Below, piece after piece: positions 18,338 through 26,497 of a stretch of 50,108 nucleotides of DNA. The position numbers and the translations under genes are program-made. The stretch comes from Flavobacteriaceae bacterium (GTDB lineage Bacteria > Bacteroidota > Bacteroidia > Flavobacteriales > Flavobacteriaceae). The notes under the pieces are model-generated. The model ran no database searches, was not told the origin of the DNA, and saw only the letters and a program-made list of their open reading frames with translations. Numbering within the stretch: the stretch's first letter is position 1; each line of letters opens with the position of its first letter. The stretch is taken from positions 1 to 50,108 of the forward strand of contig PANU01000049.1 of assembly GCA_002707745.1 (NCBI GenBank). Reading direction: 5' to 3'.

Positions 18338-18937
18338 TTAAGGTGCCATATGTCCATAAAAGGACCACATATAAGTAGCTACCGACAGAATAACCCCAAC
18401 TATTAATACACCATAGGTAAAATTAAGCAGTCTAAATTTTTTGTCTAATACTTTCCCTAAAAAATAGAGGTCTTTAGTAAGTACTTCATAGATTTCGTCA
18501 GTATCCAATTGCATATTTTGTACAGCAAATTCATAATCTTCTATTTTCATTTTATGGAAATTTCCGAAGAATGCAAGATTTACTTCATTGGCTTCTGCCG
18601 CTTCTTTGCTAAAAGTACCCGTTGTGTTTTTTGGAATAGTGGTTATAATTGAAAGTATAACAGCAAGTAGCATAAAAAACACAAAAATAATAGTAGGCAA
18701 CAATAAGTATTGATCACCTGTTTGTTGCACAAAATTAACGCTATTGGTAAGAATAGCTGAAATTAACAACGCACAAACTGCCAATATAATGTTCGACTTG
18801 CGATCTGCCATGCCACTTAACTTTATATGGTTTTTAAGGGTGATCATATAAAATGTTTGGACAGCACGAGAAGACCCTTCTTTAATTGTATAAAGAGGGA
18901 TAGTTTTTAAGTTGTCATCAACAGATTGTCTTTTCAC
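18338..18937 (-). CDS. Pycsar-effector-like membrane protein (DUF5706 / PycTM type), orphan
   Basis: 199 aa with a GTG start. An N-terminal helical motif NHIKLSGMADRKSNIILAVC leads into a first membrane helix (about residues 48-66), a second (about 78-100) and a third near the C-terminus (about 173-195). The D-x-K-x-x-I-x-x-A/S-x-N pattern at the start of TM1 and the soluble loop FFGNFHKMKIEDY are what I recognise from DUF5706 proteins, the membrane effectors named PycTM in Pycsar anti-phage systems. No pyrimidine cyclase gene is adjacent, and neighbours are a transporter and a redoxin, so defence activity is not shown. Standalone DUF5706 proteins also occur as chromosomal genes in Flavobacteriia. 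Confidence 0.7.
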   Translation of the reverse strand: MKRQSVDDNLKTIPLYTIKEGSSRAVQTFYMITLKNHIKLSGMADRKSNIILAVCALLISAILTNSVNFVQQTGDQYLLLPTIIFVFFMLLAVILSIITTIPKNTTGTFSKEAAEANEVNLAFFGNFHKMKIEDYEFAVQNMQLDTDEIYEVLTKDLYFLGKVLDKKFRLLNFTYGVLIVGVILSVATYMWSFYGHMAP

Positions 18938-19059
18938 GTTTTAAAAGTACAGCAAATCGATATACAAACTTTCAATTAAAGGAGTAATTTAACAATAGGA
19001 ATTACTGTGTTAAAAAGTGGCGAACTAAATAAAATACTATGTAACGACCGGGAAAATAT

Positions 19060-19623
19060 TCATCCTTTTTCTTTCCACTTTATATTACATCCCATACTTG
19101 GCTTTTGATCTTTCCTTTGAGGATTGTTGTTAAGTATATTGTCCATAGCCTCTCGTAAGTCCCTGCCATTAACAGGTATACTGTTTCCAGGGCGTGAGTT
19201 GTCTAATTGTCCGCGGTACACCAGTTCTAAATCACTGTCAAATAAATAGAAGTCTGGAGTGCAGGCAGCATCATAAGCTTTGGCAACTTCCTGGGTTTCA
19301 TCAAACAAGTAGGGGAAGGGGTAATTTTCTTTTCTGGCTACATCCCACATGTACTGTGGAGCATCTTGCGGGTAGTTTTCAATATCGTTACTACTAATAG
19401 CCACAAACCCAAATCCAGTTACCCTATAATCGTTTGCCAGACGGACCAGCTCTTCATTTACATGTTTTACAAATGGGCAGTGGTTGCAAATAAACATAAC
19501 AACGGTGCCTTTTTCACCCGCTACATCCTGCAAACTAACAGGTTTATTGGTTCTGGCATCTATAAGTGTAAAATCTGGAGCTACAGTGCCCAGGGGCATC
19601 ATATTGGAAGGGGTTAAAGCCAT
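19060..19623 (-). CDS. Thioredoxin-family / redoxin protein (AhpC-TSA-like)
   Basis: 187 aa. The frame extends to 19707, but a perfect -7 promoter element (19646-19653) lies within that extension, so ATG 19623 (MALTPSN) is the start. The active site is CNHCP with Cys46 and Cys49, preceded by GTVVMFI; a cis-Pro-type segment CTPDFYLFD follows near residue 113. It resembles cytoplasmic thioredoxin-fold proteins that reduce or isomerise disulfides or scavenge peroxide; no signal peptide is seen. The exact substrate is unknown. Confidence 0.82.
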   Translation of the reverse strand: MALTPSNMMPLGTVAPDFTLIDARTNKPVSLQDVAGEKGTVVMFICNHCPFVKHVNEELVRLANDYRVTGFGFVAISSNDIENYPQDAPQYMWDVARKENYPFPYLFDETQEVAKAYDAACTPDFYLFDSDLELVYRGQLDNSRPGNSIPVNGRDLREAMDNILNNNPQRKDQKPSMGCNIKWKEKG

Positions 19624-19645
19624 AAGGTAGTTTTCAAGATAAGTA

Positions 19646-19653
19646 CAAATATA
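19646..19653 (-). promoter_or_regulatory. -7 element of the redoxin gene
   Basis: Read on the minus strand this is TATATTTG, an exact TAnnTTTG match, ending 22 nt before ATG 19623. A convincing -33 element is not seen. It decides the start of the gene. Confidence 0.5.
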
Positions 19654-19717
19654 CAATTCTGCATGTGTAATAAAAGATACACCTTTTGAATTCATTTTAT
19701 TAAACATTTTATAATTT

Positions 19718-19749
19718 TTTGAAGATTAAATTTAGGCTATGTATCTTTA
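19718..19749 (+). promoter_or_regulatory. Promoter of the small acidic protein gene
   Basis: TTTG (19718-19721), a 20-nt spacer and TATCTTTA (19742-19749) fit the Bacteroidota TTTG/TAnnTTTG promoter with one mismatch at the last base. It lies 17 nt before ATG 19767. Confidence 0.5.
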
Positions 19750-19766
19750 ATGAAAACTAACATAGT

Positions 19767-20078
19767 ATGGACAAAGGATACAGTTCGCTCTCTGTAGCGA
19801 TAGAACAATTGCAAAAAGAAGGATATACCGAAGATTTCAATCTAGTGGAAGAGGGTATTACCAGTAAAGGACTTCAAAAAGAATGGAAAGCCGGAGAATG
19901 TGATGTAGTAAGATACTACAGGTTTGAAGGAATGACAGACCCAGGAGATAATTCTATATTGTACGTAATTGAAACAACCGATGGTAAAAAAGGATTGTTG
20001 GTAGATAATTACAGTGCTGCAGGCACTTACTTATCTCCTGAAATGCGTAAAAAACTTGAGATTAAGCATAATGAATAA
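19767..20078 (+). CDS. Small conserved-type protein of unknown function
   Basis: 103 aa, acidic, no signal peptide or membrane segment. Visible stretches are LSVAIEQLQKEGYTEDFNL and ECDVVRYYRFEGMTDPGDNSI. I recall similar small Bacteroidota proteins being labelled 'phosphoribosylpyrophosphate synthetase', but this one lacks the PRPP-binding loop and is far too short, so that name should not be used. Its stop overlaps the start of the tRNA-binding-domain gene (ATGAATAA at 20071-20078), so the two are co-translated. No function is proposed. Confidence 0.7.
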   Translation: MDKGYSSLSVAIEQLQKEGYTEDFNLVEEGITSKGLQKEWKAGECDVVRYYRFEGMTDPGDNSILYVIETTDGKKGLLVDNYSAAGTYLSPEMRKKLEIKHNE

Positions 20079-20406
20079 CCTTAACTGGCAGGATTTTAAT
20101 AAGGTAGCCATGTGTGTTGGTACCATTATTACCGCTAAGCCTTTCCCTGAGGCTCACAACCCTTCGTATAAACTTACAATTAACTTCGGAAATGAGCTGG
20201 GGGTTTTAAAATCTTCGGCTCAAATAACCACGTTATATACAAGTAATGAACTAATTGGAAAGCAGGTGATCGCGGTAGTTAACTTTCCGAAGAAACAAAT
20301 AGGCCCTTTTATGAGCGAATGTTTAGTACTGGGAGCAGTAGATGGAAAGGATGTAACTTTATTACAGCCTGGAAGAAAAGTAGAAAACGGGCTTAAAATT
20401 GGATGA
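20071..20406 (+). CDS. tRNA-binding-domain protein, CsaA-like
   Basis: 111 aa from ATG 20071; the longer frame back to 20014 lies inside the upstream gene. The fold is the EMAP II/CsaA tRNA-binding OB domain: DFNKVAMCVGTIITAKPFPEA at the start, then YKLTINFG, SSAQITTLYT, and the C-terminal VVNFPKKQIGPFMSECLVLGA. CsaA in Bacillus is a dimeric chaperone-like or tRNA-binding protein; here only the domain can be assigned. Transcribed with the preceding small gene from the promoter at 19718. Confidence 0.88.
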   Translation: MNNLNWQDFNKVAMCVGTIITAKPFPEAHNPSYKLTINFGNELGVLKSSAQITTLYTSNELIGKQVIAVVNFPKKQIGPFMSECLVLGAVDGKDVTLLQPGRKVENGLKIG

Positions 20407-20750
20407 AAAACTAGTCTGTATTTACACTAGCATCCAAAAACAATACTATTAACTAGGGAAAAAGCCCAAGACATCCCATCTATAATTACCTCTATAACCC
20501 GAATGATAACACCATACATTTGGCTGTTTATTTAAAGCCTATAAAATTCTTCAATTTCGCTTTATAAGAAGTTTTCTATAAGATTTTTAGTTTATTTTGT
20601 TACACTTTTTAAAGAAAAGGTTGTACAAAACCTATCAAATTAGCTTCATAAATGTTAAAATTTGTTAAATTACTACTTTGTAATACATAGTACTGTAACA
20701 AAAATACTAGTAATGCGTCTTTTTAGTATAACCCTTTAAAACTATTTATT
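20407..20750 (+). other. Intergenic region, no gene assigned
   Basis: AT-rich spacer between the CsaA-like gene and the small ORFs. I see no open frame of useful length, no clear promoter and only weak short inverted repeats (for example CTAG arms near 20411-20434). It may hold the leader of the small ORFs, but nothing firm can be said. Confidence 0.4.
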
Positions 20751-20837
20751 ATGAGAACGTTAGACAGTAATGCATTAACAACAAGAGTAAAAACATCTAA
20801 AGCGTATGCCTGGAATCAGAAGCGCCGCTACAGATAA
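20751..20837 (+). CDS. Small cationic ORF (28 aa), candidate peptide gene
   Basis: ATG to TAA, 28 codons. The peptide begins MRTLDSNALTTRVK and ends SKAYAWNQKRRYR: one acidic and eight basic residues, with a strongly basic C-terminus and no membrane segment. The second small ORF downstream repeats the tetrapeptide QKRR, which suggests that the two are related or share a role. The ATG follows an A/T-rich stretch, as is usual for starts in this phylum. Coding status is unproven; a chance ORF or a leader peptide is possible. Confidence 0.4.
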   Translation: MRTLDSNALTTRVKTSKAYAWNQKRRYR

Positions 20838-20879
20838 ATTGTAGCTTAATATCAATCACTATCAAAAAGCGAAACAGGT

Positions 20880-21017
20880 ATGAAAAAACCATTTAATTAC
20901 TCGGGTAGGGTAGGGCTACAAGCTCAAAAGCGCCGAATGTGTTTTTTTGTTGAGGAAGGTTCTCAACAAACCCTGGGAGATCCACTCCTTAAAAAATTAG
21001 ATACCAGAATACGGTAG
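20880..21017 (+). CDS. Small ORF (45 aa) with shared QKRR motif, candidate peptide gene
   Basis: ATG to TAG, 45 codons, 42 nt after the first small ORF. It begins MKKPFNYSGRVGLQAQKRRM and continues with CFFVEEGSQQTLGD, ending KKLDTRIR. QKRR is shared with the upstream small ORF. No signal peptide, lipobox or membrane helix is visible. A strong bidirectional terminator follows 23 nt later (21041-21080), so the two ORFs would lie at the end of a defined transcript. I do not recognise a family. Confidence 0.4.
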   Translation: MKKPFNYSGRVGLQAQKRRMCFFVEEGSQQTLGDPLLKKLDTRIR

Positions 21018-21040
21018 CCTTTTACATCAATCAAAAAACT

Positions 21041-21080
21041 AAAAAGCTGAATTTCCTTCATCAAGAAATTCAGCTTTTTT
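21041..21080. terminator. Bidirectional intrinsic terminator
   Basis: A perfect 15-bp stem (21041-21055 with 21065-21079, core AAAGCTGAATTTC) around a 9-nt loop, with A-run on one side and T-run on the other. It serves the small ORFs on the plus strand and the convergent mscS gene on the minus strand. Confidence 0.9.
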
Positions 21081-21093
21081 TATTCTAAAGATG

Positions 21094-22977
21094 CTAGTTC
21101 TTTTGCTGTTTTACATTAAAACTTGGTGCTTTGTAATCTTTTGGCAAATAATTTTCGGGGATAGTGCTCATATTTCCATCGCGGGCTGCTCGGTAGTGGG
21201 GTGATAAAATTTCAATTCCCTGCTCGTTACACACATCTTGTATATTTTGGTGTAAGTTACTGTAAATAGTGGCTTGTTTATTTGCCTCTTTAACGTAGGC
21301 ATTTATTTGGTAAGCAACATAAAAATCTTCCAGGCTTGTTTGTAAAACGAAGGGTTCTGGAGTAGCTACCACAAGTTCTGTTCTTTTTGCAGCTTCTATT
21401 AATGCTGCGTGCATTTTTTTCCACGGAATATCATAGCCAATAGTTACTGTAGTGTGTATAATTAATCCCTTTTCTGGTGCATCGCTACTATAATTAATGG
21501 TGTGGCTGCTCATAACCGTACTATTTGGAATGGAAATGATCTCGTTTTTGGGAGTTCTTACACGCGTTACAAGGGACGATTTTTCAATAACATCGCCAAA
21601 TACTTCTCCAATTTTTACACGATCTCCAATTTTGAATAAACGCATATACGTAAGTACCAGTCCGGCAATAATGTTTGAAAGCGAACCGGCAGACCCAAAG
21701 GTGAATAAGAAACCTAAGAAGACCGAAATTCCCTGAAATACTGGTGAATCACTACCAGGTATGTAACCCCAGATTGAAACAATCATAAAAGCAATTACCA
21801 AAACCCGTACAATTTGATAGGTAGGTCTCGCCCAATCCGGATAAAAACCATTTATTTTTAGGTTCCCACGCATTATCTCCATACTCAAAAAGCGTATGCC
21901 TTTTAACACGTATCTAAATACAAAAAGAATTACCAGTATGGTAATCAGGTTGGGAAGGTAGTTCCAGATACTTGATAAAATAGATTTTACAGGATTTAGA
22001 ACATATCCAAAAAGGGTGTCGGCAAAATTACGTGTCCACGGAAAAATCCCGAATAAAATGGGAAGTGTAATATAAATAGCCAGCAGGATTGTAAACCACT
22101 TTACTACTTTATTTACTAAAAGCAAAGCCGCTACTTGTCTTTTGGCATCAAAAAGGGTGTAATCTTTTAATTTTACACCTTTAATACGTTTGTTCTCCTG
22201 GCTTTCAATTTTCTTGGCGATCCATTTAAACAACCTGATGATATATTTAATTAAAAACCAAATAATTACCAAGACCAGGATGGCTAGTCCTATTTCCTTT
22301 GCTAGGGTCCAAATATTAGTTTCAGATTTGTAGTTGATAACTGAGGCTGCAATTTTATCTTTATGTGCTGAAGCTAAATTCTGGGTCGTAGTATCTTCCC
22401 AAAGGGCATCATTTTGAGATACACTCATAATGATAGTTTCACCATAAACGATGTCTGAAGCACTTTCCACAGTAGTTACTAACAAAGAGTCTGCTGTAAA
22501 TCCCAGGTTGCTGGAAAGCGTTTTAACTCTTCGTGAAACAGCATCTGCACGCTCTTTTGCCGAAAAACTCCCTAGTTTTGTGTAAATATTGAATAGTGTA
22601 TCGTCAAAAAAACCAATTACGGGATATCCTTTTGTAGAATTTCGAAGCGTTTCAATTTCTTTCTTTTTTTGTTCAATTCTTTCCGTTTCTTGTGCATTTA
22701 ATGCATTTATCTGGGCTTGGAGTTTGTCTTGTTGGTCGGGATCTGAATTTTTAAGATCTTTAATTTGTGACTCCAGTTCCGCTTTTTTAATAGAATCGAT
22801 CAACTGCTGCCTTTCCAGGTTCTCTAATTTTTTCTGAAAGTTTTTTTGTGCAATCTCGGAAGAATCTACTGCAGGTTTTGGCAGGCTGTCCGTTTTGGTA
22901 CTATCGGTTTGCGCAAAAGTGGTTGCCATGGTTAGTACTACTATGGCACTCAGGAATAAACGGATTCTATGTTTCAT
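21094..22977 (-). CDS. Mechanosensitive ion channel, MscS family
   Basis: 627 aa. Signal peptide (VVLTMATTFAQ) and a long periplasmic-type N-terminal part with a Lys/Glu/Gln-rich coiled coil (about residues 38-110), then about five membrane segments (from about residue 215). The pore-lining region FGSAGSLSNIIAGLVLTYMRLFKIGDRVKIGEVFGDV near residues 430-465 is the MscS TM3b/beta-domain signature. The C-terminal alpha/beta domain is present. It would release osmolytes on hypo-osmotic shock. At 627 aa it is of the larger MscK/YnaI-like architecture. A -7-like element TACATTCG lies at 23001-23008 on the minus strand. Confidence 0.88.
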   Translation of the reverse strand: MKHRIRLFLSAIVVLTMATTFAQTDSTKTDSLPKPAVDSSEIAQKNFQKKLENLERQQLIDSIKKAELESQIKDLKNSDPDQQDKLQAQINALNAQETERIEQKKKEIETLRNSTKGYPVIGFFDDTLFNIYTKLGSFSAKERADAVSRRVKTLSSNLGFTADSLLVTTVESASDIVYGETIIMSVSQNDALWEDTTTQNLASAHKDKIAASVINYKSETNIWTLAKEIGLAILVLVIIWFLIKYIIRLFKWIAKKIESQENKRIKGVKLKDYTLFDAKRQVAALLLVNKVVKWFTILLAIYITLPILFGIFPWTRNFADTLFGYVLNPVKSILSSIWNYLPNLITILVILFVFRYVLKGIRFLSMEIMRGNLKINGFYPDWARPTYQIVRVLVIAFMIVSIWGYIPGSDSPVFQGISVFLGFLFTFGSAGSLSNIIAGLVLTYMRLFKIGDRVKIGEVFGDVIEKSSLVTRVRTPKNEIISIPNSTVMSSHTINYSSDAPEKGLIIHTTVTIGYDIPWKKMHAALIEAAKRTELVVATPEPFVLQTSLEDFYVAYQINAYVKEANKQATIYSNLHQNIQDVCNEQGIEILSPHYRAARDGNMSTIPENYLPKDYKAPSFNVKQQKN

Positions 22978-23090
22978 CTAATACAGTTTGAAAACGGAGG
23001 CGAATGTACTTGATAAACTAATACCAAAAACACCTTGAATGATAAATATATAATAAATTTTTATCAGGAAAACTTCATTTGAAACAGAAT

Positions 23091-24707
23091 TTATACTTCG
23101 GCATCCATCATATCGGTAACTACGTGATATCTCGGGTCATCAATTGCATCCTGAATTATGGTGTCAAACTCTGGGTTCCACTTTATTAGCATTTCTTTAC
23201 AATCCGGACTTAAATGAGTAAGCGTGATTTTTTTTCCGGCATCCATATATTTATTGGCTACATTCCGAAGGGCTTCCACACCCGAATGGTCAGAAACTTT
23301 AGATTCAATAAAATCTATTTCAATAGTATCCGGGTCTCCAGAAACATCAAACTTACTATTAAAGGCCGTGGTGGAGCCAAAAAACAGGGGTCCCCATATT
23401 TCATATACTTTGGTGCCATCTTCTTTTATCCGTTTACGCGCTCTAATACGAGTAGCGCTTTTCCAGGCAAAAGACAGTGCGCTCATAATAACGCCGGCAA
23501 TTACTGCAACAGCCAAATCCTGCCATACGGTAATGGCAGATACCGCAATAAGTACAATGGCATCGGTTATTGGAATTTTATGTAAAATTCTGAAACTACT
23601 CCATGCAAATGTTCCAATTACCACCATAAACATAACCCCAACTAAAGCTGCAATGGGTATTTGCTCAATTAAAGGAGCGCCAAACAATACAAAGCAGAGA
23701 AGTGCTACTGCAGCAATAGCTCCAGATAATCTACCACGTCCGCCAGAATTAATGTTTATTATACTTTGTCCAATCATGGCACAACCGCCCATTCCGCCAA
23801 AAAGACCATTTAAAATATTGGCACCGCCCTGAGCAACGCATTCCCGGTTACCAGAGCCACGGGTTTCCGTCATCTCATCGATAAGGTTTAAGGTCATTAA
23901 GCTTTCAATTAATCCAACCGCAGCCAAAATAACAGCTGTGGAGAGAATTAATCCCCAGTTATCGCCAATGGTGTAAAACAACGTGAATATTTGATCCTGG
24001 AACGTTGGTAAGCCCCCTTGCAGTCCTTCGCCACCACCATCTTTAATAAATGACCCCACTGTGCTCACATTTACCTTTCCGAAAATAACTATAGCCGCAA
24101 CTACTACAATTGCTGTTAACGCAGCGGGGATTTTTTTTGTGAGTTTAGGCAAACCGAACATAATTGCCATAGTTAAAAACACCAAACCAAGCATTAGCCA
24201 TAAGCTAGTTCCCTGTAACCATTGCATTTCGCCACCTACATTTTCCTTGAACAACCCTAATTGGGATAAAAATATTACAATGGCCAACCCATTCACAAAG
24301 CCCATCATTACCGGGTGGGGGATAAGTCGCACAAACTTTCCTAAACGTAAAACTCCCGCTAAAATTTGAATTCCGCCCACAAACAATAGTGTGATAAACA
24401 ACCATTGCAGTCCTAAATTTTCGATAGGGGTGGCAAGTGCTTCGCCAACTTCGTTTCCTTTGGCAATTAAATGCACCATCACTACTGCCATAGCACCGGT
24501 TGCACCAGAAATCATTCCAGGGCGGCCTCCAAAAAGGGCTGTGATAATCCCCATCATAAATGCTCCGTATAATCCTACAAGAGGATCTACACCAGCGACA
24601 AAAGCAAAAGCTACAGCTTCGGGAACTAACGCCAGTGCCACAGTAAGCCCAGAGAGAATATCATTTTTAGGGTTTTGTGTAAAGTTTTTTATTGTTTTTT
24701 GCCACAT
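23091..24707 (-). CDS. SulP/SLC26 family anion transporter with STAS domain
   Basis: 538 aa. Ten or more membrane segments form the transport domain; DILSGLTVALALVPEAVAFAFVAGVDPLVGLYGAF near residues 13-48 is the SulP signature. The cytoplasmic STAS domain is near residues 425-530 (DPDTIEIDFIESKVSDHSGVEALRN). Family members carry sulfate, bicarbonate or other anions, often with H+ or Na+. The central part SVMFMVVIGTF/AWSSFRIL is typical of the bacterial bicarbonate/sulfate branch, but the substrate cannot be decided. Own promoter at 24730-24737. Confidence 0.9.
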   Translation of the reverse strand: MWQKTIKNFTQNPKNDILSGLTVALALVPEAVAFAFVAGVDPLVGLYGAFMMGIITALFGGRPGMISGATGAMAVVMVHLIAKGNEVGEALATPIENLGLQWLFITLLFVGGIQILAGVLRLGKFVRLIPHPVMMGFVNGLAIVIFLSQLGLFKENVGGEMQWLQGTSLWLMLGLVFLTMAIMFGLPKLTKKIPAALTAIVVVAAIVIFGKVNVSTVGSFIKDGGGEGLQGGLPTFQDQIFTLFYTIGDNWGLILSTAVILAAVGLIESLMTLNLIDEMTETRGSGNRECVAQGGANILNGLFGGMGGCAMIGQSIININSGGRGRLSGAIAAVALLCFVLFGAPLIEQIPIAALVGVMFMVVIGTFAWSSFRILHKIPITDAIVLIAVSAITVWQDLAVAVIAGVIMSALSFAWKSATRIRARKRIKEDGTKVYEIWGPLFFGSTTAFNSKFDVSGDPDTIEIDFIESKVSDHSGVEALRNVANKYMDAGKKITLTHLSPDCKEMLIKWNPEFDTIIQDAIDDPRYHVVTDMMDAEV

Positions 24708-24729
24708 ATTTCAATACTTAAAAAGGCGA

Positions 24730-24737
24730 CAAAGATA
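24730..24737 (-). promoter_or_regulatory. -7 element of the sulP-family gene
   Basis: Minus-strand TATCTTTG matches TAnnTTTG exactly, 22 nt before ATG 24707. No -33 TTTG at the expected distance. Confidence 0.5.
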
Positions 24738-24771
24738 CTTTTAATAGCGTAGTTTCTTGCCATATATCCAT

Positions 24772-24796
24772 AAAAAAAGCCCCAAAACGGGGCTTT
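24772..24796 (-). terminator. Intrinsic terminator of the nrnA-gldI-PPIase operon
   Basis: Minus-strand hairpin AAAGCCCC/GGGGCTTT (24776-24783 with 24789-24796) with a 5-nt loop and a following T-run, 18 nt after the PPIase stop. Confidence 0.88.
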
Positions 24797-24813
24797 CAAA
24801 ATTTATTGTTTTT

Positions 24814-25911
24814 TTAGTTTGCAGGACCTATTAGTTCAACTTCAAAGATAAGGTCTGCGTTACCAGGAATTCTTGGCGGATTTCCACGTTCGCCATAGGC
24901 TAAATGCGAAGGGATATATAAAATGGCTTTTTCACCAATAGACATAGTTAACAGTCCTTCTTTAAAACCTGCAATTAATCTAGCTTCCGTGCTATATAAA
25001 GGATCCATAGGCTCATAAGGGTACCTTGCATCATAGGCGTGGTATTTTTCGGCTACGTCCCTGTATGTTGTGTAAAAAAGCTGTCCGTTGGAGAAATAGC
25101 CAGCACAGTTAACGAGTACCCTTGTGCCAATTTCAGGTTTAGTCCCGTTTCCTTCTTCTGTAACCAGAATTTCCAGTCCAGAATCCAGTTTGGTTGCTTC
25201 ACTTCTTTTGTTTGCATATTTTTCTGCAGTTTCCGCAGCTATTTTATCGATGGCATCTGCTTTTGCTCTTGCTTCGGCTTCAAGCTCGTCCATCTGTTTT
25301 GTGAAATCCGGTACTTTTTGGTTCCCTTTATTTAATATATGTACTTCTTGAATTACAACATCGTCAATGGGTTTGTCGCCTGGTTTTACGGTTGGTACTA
25401 CCCCAATGGCATCAACCACATCCTGACCAAGAACAATCTCTCCAAAAACGGTATGCTTTCCATCTAACCACGGAGTTTCTTTTAATGTTATAAAAAACTG
25501 GCTTCCATTGGCGTCTGGTCCTGGGTTTGCCATAGACAGTATCCCTTTTCTATCGTGCTTTAAGGTGTCTACAAATTCATCGGGGAAAATATATCCTGGG
25601 CCCCCTGTACCGTTTCCTAGGGGATCTCCTCCCTGAATCATAAAATCTTTCATCACCCTATGAAATGTAAGTCCGTTATAGTATTTTTTACCCTTATAAG
25701 CAGAATCTACCATTGTGCTGGTTCCTTCTGCTAACTCTACAAAGCTGGCTACGGTAAGCGGGGTTGCTTCATTGTAAAGTTTAGCTACAAAGGTGCCTTT
25801 ATTGGTGATAAATTCGGCATAAAGACCATCTCCCAGCTCTGGGTATTTGTTTTCACAGGCCGTCATGGCCAATGTCATAATTATAAGTGCTAAAAGCGAT
25901 AATTTTTTCAT
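24814..25911 (-). CDS. Cyclophilin-FKBP fusion peptidyl-prolyl isomerase lipoprotein
   Basis: 365 aa. Lipoprotein signal ([14 protein letters not shown], Cys19). The cyclophilin domain (about residues 30-195) keeps the key active-site residues: [37 protein letters not shown] charged helical linker (about 200-240) leads to an FKBP-type domain (about 243-365) with [24 protein letters not shown]. In the FKBP domain the usual F-D-S-S is FYTT and the pocket Trp is Phe (AGFKEGL), so that half may have low catalytic activity. It is envelope-located and lies in an operon downstream of gldI and nrnA (34-nt gap). Role: periplasmic folding. Confidence 0.88.
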   Translation of the reverse strand: MKKLSLLALIIMTLAMTACENKYPELGDGLYAEFITNKGTFVAKLYNEATPLTVASFVELAEGTSTMVDSAYKGKKYYNGLTFHRVMKDFMIQGGDPLGNGTGGPGYIFPDEFVDTLKHDRKGILSMANPGPDANGSQFFITLKETPWLDGKHTVFGEIVLGQDVVDAIGVVPTVKPGDKPIDDVVIQEVHILNKGNQKVPDFTKQMDELEAEARAKADAIDKIAAETAEKYANKRSEATKLDSGLEILVTEEGNGTKPEIGTRVLVNCAGYFSNGQLFYTTYRDVAEKYHAYDARYPYEPMDPLYSTEARLIAGFKEGLLTMSIGEKAILYIPSHLAYGERGNPPRIPGNADLIFEVELIGPAN

Positions 25912-25945
25912 TTGTTTGTTTTATTTAATTGAATAAAAGTTTTGA

Positions 25946-26497
25946 TTAATTTTCTTCTGAAGACTCAATAGACCGTAGGGTTATGGTACTTTGAATTGGG
26001 ACGTTAGCCCCCAGTTTTTCCTGAATTCCATAATACCCAAAGGCTTTGTAGGAAGGGAATAAAAAGGTTACTGTTTCACCTTCCTTCATTACTTTTAGCC
26101 CTTCTCTTATTCCAGAGATTAGGTCTTGGTTACTCTGGTCTATTTGGTATTGCTGTAACCCGTTTTCGGCTTCTGAAACTATAGTGGTTCCTTCCAGGTT
26201 TTTTACATCGTAAGTGAAAGTTACAATGTCTCCAAACTTAGGCATGACCGTACTTACAGTATCTTTTACATTGTAAAAATACCAAAATCCATTTGGGTTG
26301 GATTCAAATTTTGTGTCGCTGTTTTGTGCGATAATTTTACTAATGAGTCCCTCCTCTTTTTTGTACAATATTTTATTGCGTTCTGCACTTTCTTTTATAA
26401 AACTTCCAGAATTGCGCTGCACGGGTCTACGTGCTTCCGGACTTTTACACGCCAGGGCAAGTATAAGAAATAGCATTAAGTATGAAAAATTACGCAT
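25946..26497 (-). CDS. gldI: Gliding-motility-associated FKBP-type PPIase lipoprotein GldI
   Basis: 183 aa. Lipoprotein signal MRNFSYLMLFLILALACKS (Cys17), then a helical region and an FKBP-type domain with FGDIVTFTYDVKNLEGTTI, ISGIREGLKVMKEGETVTFLFPS and AFGYYG. GldI is required for gliding and type IX secretion in Flavobacterium johnsoniae, probably by folding envelope motility proteins; homologs also occur in non-gliding relatives. It overlaps the upstream nrnA-like gene by 8 nt, the arrangement I recall for Flavobacteriaceae. No other gld genes are in the window except a distant GldL-like fragment protein at 45345. Confidence 0.85.
   Translation of the reverse strand: MRNFSYLMLFLILALACKSPEARRPVQRNSGSFIKESAERNKILYKKEEGLISKIIAQNSDTKFESNPNGFWYFYNVKDTVSTVMPKFGDIVTFTYDVKNLEGTTIVSEAENGLQQYQIDQSNQDLISGIREGLKVMKEGETVTFLFPSYKAFGYYGIQEKLGANVPIQSTITLRSIESSEEN

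Noticed and set aside
18338-18937. Complete Pycsar defence system
   Set aside because: No cyclase gene within several kilobases on either side; only the effector-like protein is present.
23224-23832. 202-aa open frame antisense to the SulP gene
   Set aside because: Frame shadow of a well-supported transporter gene; no domain, start context or promoter.
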